A stretch of DNA of 64,000 nucleotides from IMCC26077 sp964561165 (GTDB lineage: Bacteria > Actinomycetota > Actinomycetes > Nanopelagicales > Nanopelagicaceae): assembly GCA_964561165.1 (NCBI GenBank), contig CAZLOJ010000003.1:1-64000 (forward strand), given 5' to 3'. Below are positions 60,719 through 64,000 of the stretch, piece by piece (within the stretch, counting starts at the first letter, position 1; every line of letters starts with the position of its first letter). Under the pieces are notes generated by a model. The model searched no databases. It saw nothing but the letters and a program-made list of their open reading frames with translations, and was not told the DNA's origin. The translations under genes were made by a program, and so were the position numbers.

Positions 60719-60747
60719 GTTGAATTTTCAACTTCTTTTGATATCCT
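60719..60747 (+). promoter_or_regulatory. Predicted promoter with overlapping palindrome, upstream of the DoxX gene
   Basis: TTGAAT (60720-60725) and TATCCT (60742-60747) are separated by 16 bp, 38 bp before the DoxX ATG. The palindrome GTTGAATTTTCAAC (60719-60732) covers the -35 element, a position suited to a repressor or activator. The space also carries AAAGGAG (60775-60781) as ribosome binding site. Confidence 0.5.
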
Positions 60748-60785
60748 AACTTTTCAGAAGAGTAACTACATAACAAAGGAGTTCC

Positions 60786-61202
60786 ATGGACATCGTCCTT
60801 ATCGTGGGCAGAATTCTTTTCGCCCTCATCTTCATCAATTCCGGATTTGCACACTTCTCACAGCGTGCGGCAATGACCGGTTATGCACAATTCAAAAAAG
60901 TACCTGCTGCAAAGTTGGCAGTGCCACTTAGCGGTCTAATGATCCTTCTTGGTGGCCTCTCAGTTGTGCTTGGTCTGTGGATGGATCTCGGCGCTCTTCT
61001 TATTGCAACGTTCTTGATTGTTAGTGCATTCATGATGCATAACTTCTGGACCATCGACGATGCGAATCAGAAGATGACTGAGACGGTGGGTTTCTTTAAG
61101 AACCTCTCTCTCGCTGGCGCGGCGCTAATCCTTTTTGCTGTCGTAGCAAATGGTGGCGACTTGGGGGCAAACCTTGGAGATATTTCGCTCTTCAAGAATT
61201 AA
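60786..61202 (+). CDS. DoxX family membrane protein
   Basis: This 138-residue protein has four membrane segments. It starts VLIVGRILFALIFINSGFAHF, the usual DoxX first helix with its conserved G-R and S-G (split here as VGRILFALIF and INSGFAHF), and continues with VPAAKLAVPLSGLMILLGG and a H-N-F-W motif (MMHNFW) in the third. Family members are linked to oxidative-stress complexes and quinone or thiosulfate metabolism, but the role is unclear. A strong ribosome binding site precedes it and a terminator follows, so it is probably transcribed alone from its own promoter. Confidence 0.88.
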   Translation: MDIVLIVGRILFALIFINSGFAHFSQRAAMTGYAQFKKVPAAKLAVPLSGLMILLGGLSVVLGLWMDLGALLIATFLIVSAFMMHNFWTIDDANQKMTETVGFFKNLSLAGAALILFAVVANGGDLGANLGDISLFKN

Positions 61203-61215
61203 ATCCTTCCTACCT

Positions 61216-61248
61216 AAAGACCCGATCAGCAAACTGGTCGGGTCTTTT
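61216..61248 (+). terminator. Rho-independent terminator after the DoxX gene
   Basis: AAGACCCGATCAG (61217-61229) pairs with CTGGTCGGGTCTT, one G-U pair, across a CAAA loop, then TTTT follows. It lies 13 bp after the DoxX stop and 17 bp before the TauE/SafE start. Confidence 0.9.
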
Positions 61249-61265
61249 GCATTACCCTACTTATT

Positions 61266-62021
61266 ATGTTTGATGTTTTAGCAGCGGCCCTTCTTGGAAG
61301 TGTGATGGGCGCCGCGCTGGGGTTGGTAGGCACCGGTGGCGCCATATTGGCCGTTCCGGCATTGGTTTACCTTTTCAACTATCCCGCACTCGAGGCGACA
61401 ACCGCCTCGCTCGTCATCGTGATTGCCGCAGCCATCGTCAGCGCGCGCGCACGGGCGAAAGCTGGACAAATCGACTATCGGCGCGCCTCGATTCTCTGGA
61501 GTATCGGTATTGCCGGAAACGCCGTCGGCGCTATCGCATCTAAGAACGCATCTGACTTTGTACTTCTTGGCGGTATCTCAATACTCATTCTCGGCGCAGC
61601 ACTTAGTTTGTGGATTCGATCGTTCCAAGGAGAGATTGTCGCAAAAGAGCGCCATCCCATCGTTCTTCCCATCATGGGAACGGTGATTGGTTTCATTGCC
61701 GGCTTCTTTGGCGTCGGTGGTGCGTTTCTTGTTGTTCCCACGTTGATTCTTGCCTTTGGTGTCTCTGCACACATTGCGGCAGGCACAGGGTTAATCGTCT
61801 TGTTACTCAACAGCTCGACTGCGCTGTTGGTGCGTTATGACACATGGAATCAAGTGCAGTGGCGCACTCCAATGATTATTTTAGTGAGCGCAGTAGTTGT
61901 TGCCTCGTTCGCGGCGGAAAAAGGAACAAAACTTAAATCCAAGAGCCTTGAGCGAGGATTTGCCGGATTACTGCTCGCAGTAGGTCTCTTTACCTTTATC
62001 GAGACAGTCTTTCTCTCCTAA
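61266..62021 (+). CDS. TauE/SafE-family membrane permease
   Basis: This 251-residue membrane protein has about eight hydrophobic segments in two similar halves. Each half starts with a glycine-rich helix: GAALGLVGTGGAILAVPAL (first) and GFIAGFFGVGGAFLVVPTL (second), the pattern of the TauE/SafE family. Members export or import sulfonates, sulfite or related anions; the substrate here is not evident. No good ribosome binding site precedes its ATG. Its last 26 bp overlap the converging sensor kinase gene on the other strand. Confidence 0.88.
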   Translation: MFDVLAAALLGSVMGAALGLVGTGGAILAVPALVYLFNYPALEATTASLVIVIAAAIVSARARAKAGQIDYRRASILWSIGIAGNAVGAIASKNASDFVLLGGISILILGAALSLWIRSFQGEIVAKERHPIVLPIMGTVIGFIAGFFGVGGAFLVVPTLILAFGVSAHIAAGTGLIVLLLNSSTALLVRYDTWNQVQWRTPMIILVSAVVVASFAAEKGTKLKSKSLERGFAGLLLAVGLFTFIETVFLS

Positions 62022-63987
62022 GAAATAGGACGAACTCATCTTCCGTGCTTTTATCATCAATCTCCACGTGCAGTCCAAATTCATCTAGCTTCTCCACTGT
62101 GCTTGCGAAGGCACGAATCGAATCACTTACTTCGGATCTACATTTGAGAGTGAGCTCGGCTCTTTCATCAGTGACTACTACTTGAATCAAAGAGCCATTG
62201 GGCACATCTGATGCGATTGCTAAAAATCTATCCCGTACCAATTGTGGGATTGGACGGCTGTCTTCATCACCATGAATGGACTTCACATCGAGCCAGTGAT
62301 TCATAGAGACCACTTCTCGAACGAAATCGTTGGCAAGGAGCGTTAAACCAGCACTTGAGACGGGGTCTATCTGCATCTCCGCCCGCAACCGTGAATCGAT
62401 CTTTCGCAAAGCACTCTGTGCTTCTGGCGAGATTGGACCTTTCGAATTGGAAAGCGAGTGGATGGCCCGTTGCGCCAAAGTGTCCAATTCAAGAATCTTC
62501 TCAAAAGCATTGTCATTTCTCTCAATATCCTTAATGAGCAACAAATTCTTTTCAATCCGAGCCTCTTGGGATTTCACAACGCGCTCAACGCTTCTATACA
62601 CGACGAAGAAGACTAACCACACGAATAAGAATGAGAAGAGCGTGTTGAGAACTGGAAAATTGAATATGAAGTTGCAATTCTGAGGAAAGAGATCATGAAG
62701 TGGAATAATGAGATAGAGAAATATTGGATAAGAAATCGCCGTTACTTGCCACTTTCCCCAGAGCATGATGATAAAAAGTCCATAGACAACAGAATTAACC
62801 ACCCACTGGAAGGGTTGCGCGCTGACACATGTCAACGGATCAAGATCAAGTGACACCACTACTAATAGGAGGCCAAAACCAAGCACTGAACTTGATATCC
62901 AACCAAGGCGCGCGCGTTTTACAAAGACCAGATAAAGCAGTGCCAAGAGCGAAAGGAAGCCAGAAATCTGCGTTGCATATTGACCAGGCCACCAGATTGA
63001 CAGCAATGGGAAGAAGATGACCCCCGTCATGGCTGGCCCAAAAAGTGTTAAGAGCGCCATATACCGGCCGTGAGCGATCGCGCTAAAGCGTGGAAATTCT
63101 GATAGTGAACCTCTCTCACTGAGCGGCATTGTCGGTAATTCGATACGCACTACCGTGCCCACCTTGTCCATGGCTTCGCTCTGGTTTTTCTCAATAGAAA
63201 ATGAACCACCCAAAGTTCGTATCGATTGCGCCATAACCAGATTAGTTCCGATGCCACTTTGGACGGAGGTGGGGGAACTTGCACCATCATCCGTGATCAC
63301 AATGGAAACTTGACCTCGCTCGCGCTCCCCTGCATTCATGGTCGGCTCACTTGTGGTTCGCCAGTTGATTTCGATATTCCGCGCCTTAGCATGTTCAATC
63401 GCATTGCGCAGCGCCTCGCGAACAACCCTCTCGATAGCTTCTGCTACTTGTGGATCTAAGTGAAGATTGACCCCTTGCGAGATGATTCGCACCTTCTCTT
63501 GAATGGCAGCGTTATCGATTCCTGCGCGGATCGCACCAATCACAGAGCCCGACCTGCGCTCTTGCGCTTTTGTCATCAACGCTCGATCCTGACGAAGAGA
63601 TAGTTCGATATCCGCCTTAAGTTCTTCTATCGGTGTATTTTTTAAAGTCAAGATAGACCGGATGGTATTTAGAGTTGTTTCATGTACGCGAATCACTAAT
63701 TCTCGCCAGTACTTCTGGCTTGCTTGCGATTTTTCGAGAGTTTCGATATCCGAAATGAGAGATTGAACGCGCTCATCGTTTAATTGTGCATTCAGCAACA
63801 TCCGCTTCCAACCATAAACAGCGAACAATCCCGTCGCGAGGACCATCACGCTGCTGATTGCACCGCGGCCCAAGAAACTTCCAGAGCGCAAAAGGCTTGT
63901 CGCACCAAAATAGTGAGCTAGCAAGTTGAATATTGCTAATCCACTAATGAGAAAAATCTGCAGCGCTAATCGCTTTTGCCAGAACAT
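61996..63987 (-). CDS. Large membrane sensor histidine kinase with a second membrane module and degenerate C-terminus
   Basis: This 663-residue protein starts with two membrane helices (about 7-27, 43-61) and a coiled coil. A HisKA_3-like segment follows with H102 (ELVIRVHETTLNTIRSI), then an HATPase domain: N-box REALRNAIEHA (N195), ITDDGA (D233, D234), and GIGTNLVMAQSIRTLGG. After that come about six more membrane helices (310-466), a coiled coil (about 466-500), and a C-terminal region (about 500-663) laid out like dimerisation plus ATPase domains but without N or G boxes. The first module should be an active NarL/DesK-class kinase; the second looks like a fused, degenerate one. The expected response regulator is not visible; only 13 bp remain upstream. 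Confidence 0.78.
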   Translation of the reverse strand: MFWQKRLALQIFLISGLAIFNLLAHYFGATSLLRSGSFLGRGAISSVMVLATGLFAVYGWKRMLLNAQLNDERVQSLISDIETLEKSQASQKYWRELVIRVHETTLNTIRSILTLKNTPIEELKADIELSLRQDRALMTKAQERRSGSVIGAIRAGIDNAAIQEKVRIISQGVNLHLDPQVAEAIERVVREALRNAIEHAKARNIEINWRTTSEPTMNAGERERGQVSIVITDDGASSPTSVQSGIGTNLVMAQSIRTLGGSFSIEKNQSEAMDKVGTVVRIELPTMPLSERGSLSEFPRFSAIAHGRYMALLTLFGPAMTGVIFFPLLSIWWPGQYATQISGFLSLLALLYLVFVKRARLGWISSSVLGFGLLLVVVSLDLDPLTCVSAQPFQWVVNSVVYGLFIIMLWGKWQVTAISYPIFLYLIIPLHDLFPQNCNFIFNFPVLNTLFSFLFVWLVFFVVYRSVERVVKSQEARIEKNLLLIKDIERNDNAFEKILELDTLAQRAIHSLSNSKGPISPEAQSALRKIDSRLRAEMQIDPVSSAGLTLLANDFVREVVSMNHWLDVKSIHGDEDSRPIPQLVRDRFLAIASDVPNGSLIQVVVTDERAELTLKCRSEVSDSIRAFASTVEKLDEFGLHVEIDDKSTEDEFVLFLRRERLSR

Positions 63988-64000
63988 GAAAGATACAGAT

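Noticed and set aside
1..64000. Mobile elements, prophage, CRISPR arrays or secretion loci
   Set aside because: Every stretch is accounted for by core genes and short spaces; no transposase, integrase, phage structural gene or spaced repeat array was seen.

Overview
The window looks like a chromosomal segment of a streamlined, free-living actinobacterium with roughly balanced GC. The gene order matches the actinobacterial core: liv genes / ANTAR regulator / pyk / gltBD / lgt / trp / his / dnaE / rluD / lspA / ileS / yggT-sepF-yggS-pgeF-ftsZ / dcw cluster / mraZ. Other lineage markers are a PriA-type HisA, an HGxxPAAW protein, a DUF3040 protein, an IleRS with the GTHHIE signature, SepF without FtsA, and an SOS box of the form TCGAAC-N4-GTTCGA. 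Very short intergenic spaces and many 1-nt or 4-nt gene overlaps suggest a planktonic acI/Nanopelagicales-like genome. That placement is inferred from synteny and compactness, not from any search. Two runs of exactly 100 N (32913-33012 and 60135-60234) mark scaffold joins of unknown length.

Layout. 1-162: 3' end of a PaaI-type thioesterase. 265-4179 (+): livHMGF branched-chain amino acid ABC transporter; its binding protein livK (4244-5524, -) faces it across a shared terminator. 5701-13880 (-): gltB-gltD-pyk, a tRNA with a Leu CAA anticodon, and an ANTAR response regulator. 13994-27184 (-): hisD-hisC-hisB-hisH-priA-hisF-hisI-trpE-(two small membrane proteins)-trpC-trpB-trpA, then a MauE-like protein, a DsbA-like protein, lgt and a VIT-family transporter. 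27219-32912 (-): dnaE, a RluD-family pseudouridine synthase, lspA and a TraR/DksA-type zinc-finger protein that runs into the first gap. 33065-36193 (+): ileS. 36198-53356 (-): the division and cell-wall (dcw) cluster in full, with transcription running mraZ to yggT. 53525-54016 (+): flavin reductase. 54035-55208 (-): NAD(P)H-hydrate dehydratase and a DUF3040 protein. 55343-59903 (-): SOS-controlled dnaE2-dinB. 60103-62021 (+): a KduD-like dehydrogenase interrupted by the second gap, a DoxX protein and a TauE/SafE permease. 61996-63987 (-): a large unusual sensor kinase.

How the genes work together. PriA very probably serves both the his and trp pathways, because no trpF lies in the trp run and the Arg/Trp residues of the bifunctional enzyme are present. 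GltBD supplies glutamate for both. Lgt and LspA are the first two lipoprotein-processing enzymes, and LivK is a clear lipoprotein client. The dcw cluster encodes meso-diaminopimelate peptidoglycan synthesis (MurE has the DNPR motif) and an FtsZ/SepF divisome, under a textbook MraZ operator of three boxes spaced 10 bp apart.

Most notable points: lspA has no ATG, GTG or TTG at its true 5' end and appears to start at ATT in a TAATT overlap behind a strong ribosome binding site; the Leu-anticodon tRNA has a short class I variable loop and abuts the GTG start of the ANTAR regulator; divIVA is missing from its usual place and ileS is inverted; the sensor kinase has an intact kinase core followed by a second membrane module and a kinase-like C-terminus without ATP motifs. 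No stretch longer than 300 bases lacks a gene. I saw no insertion sequence, prophage or CRISPR array.
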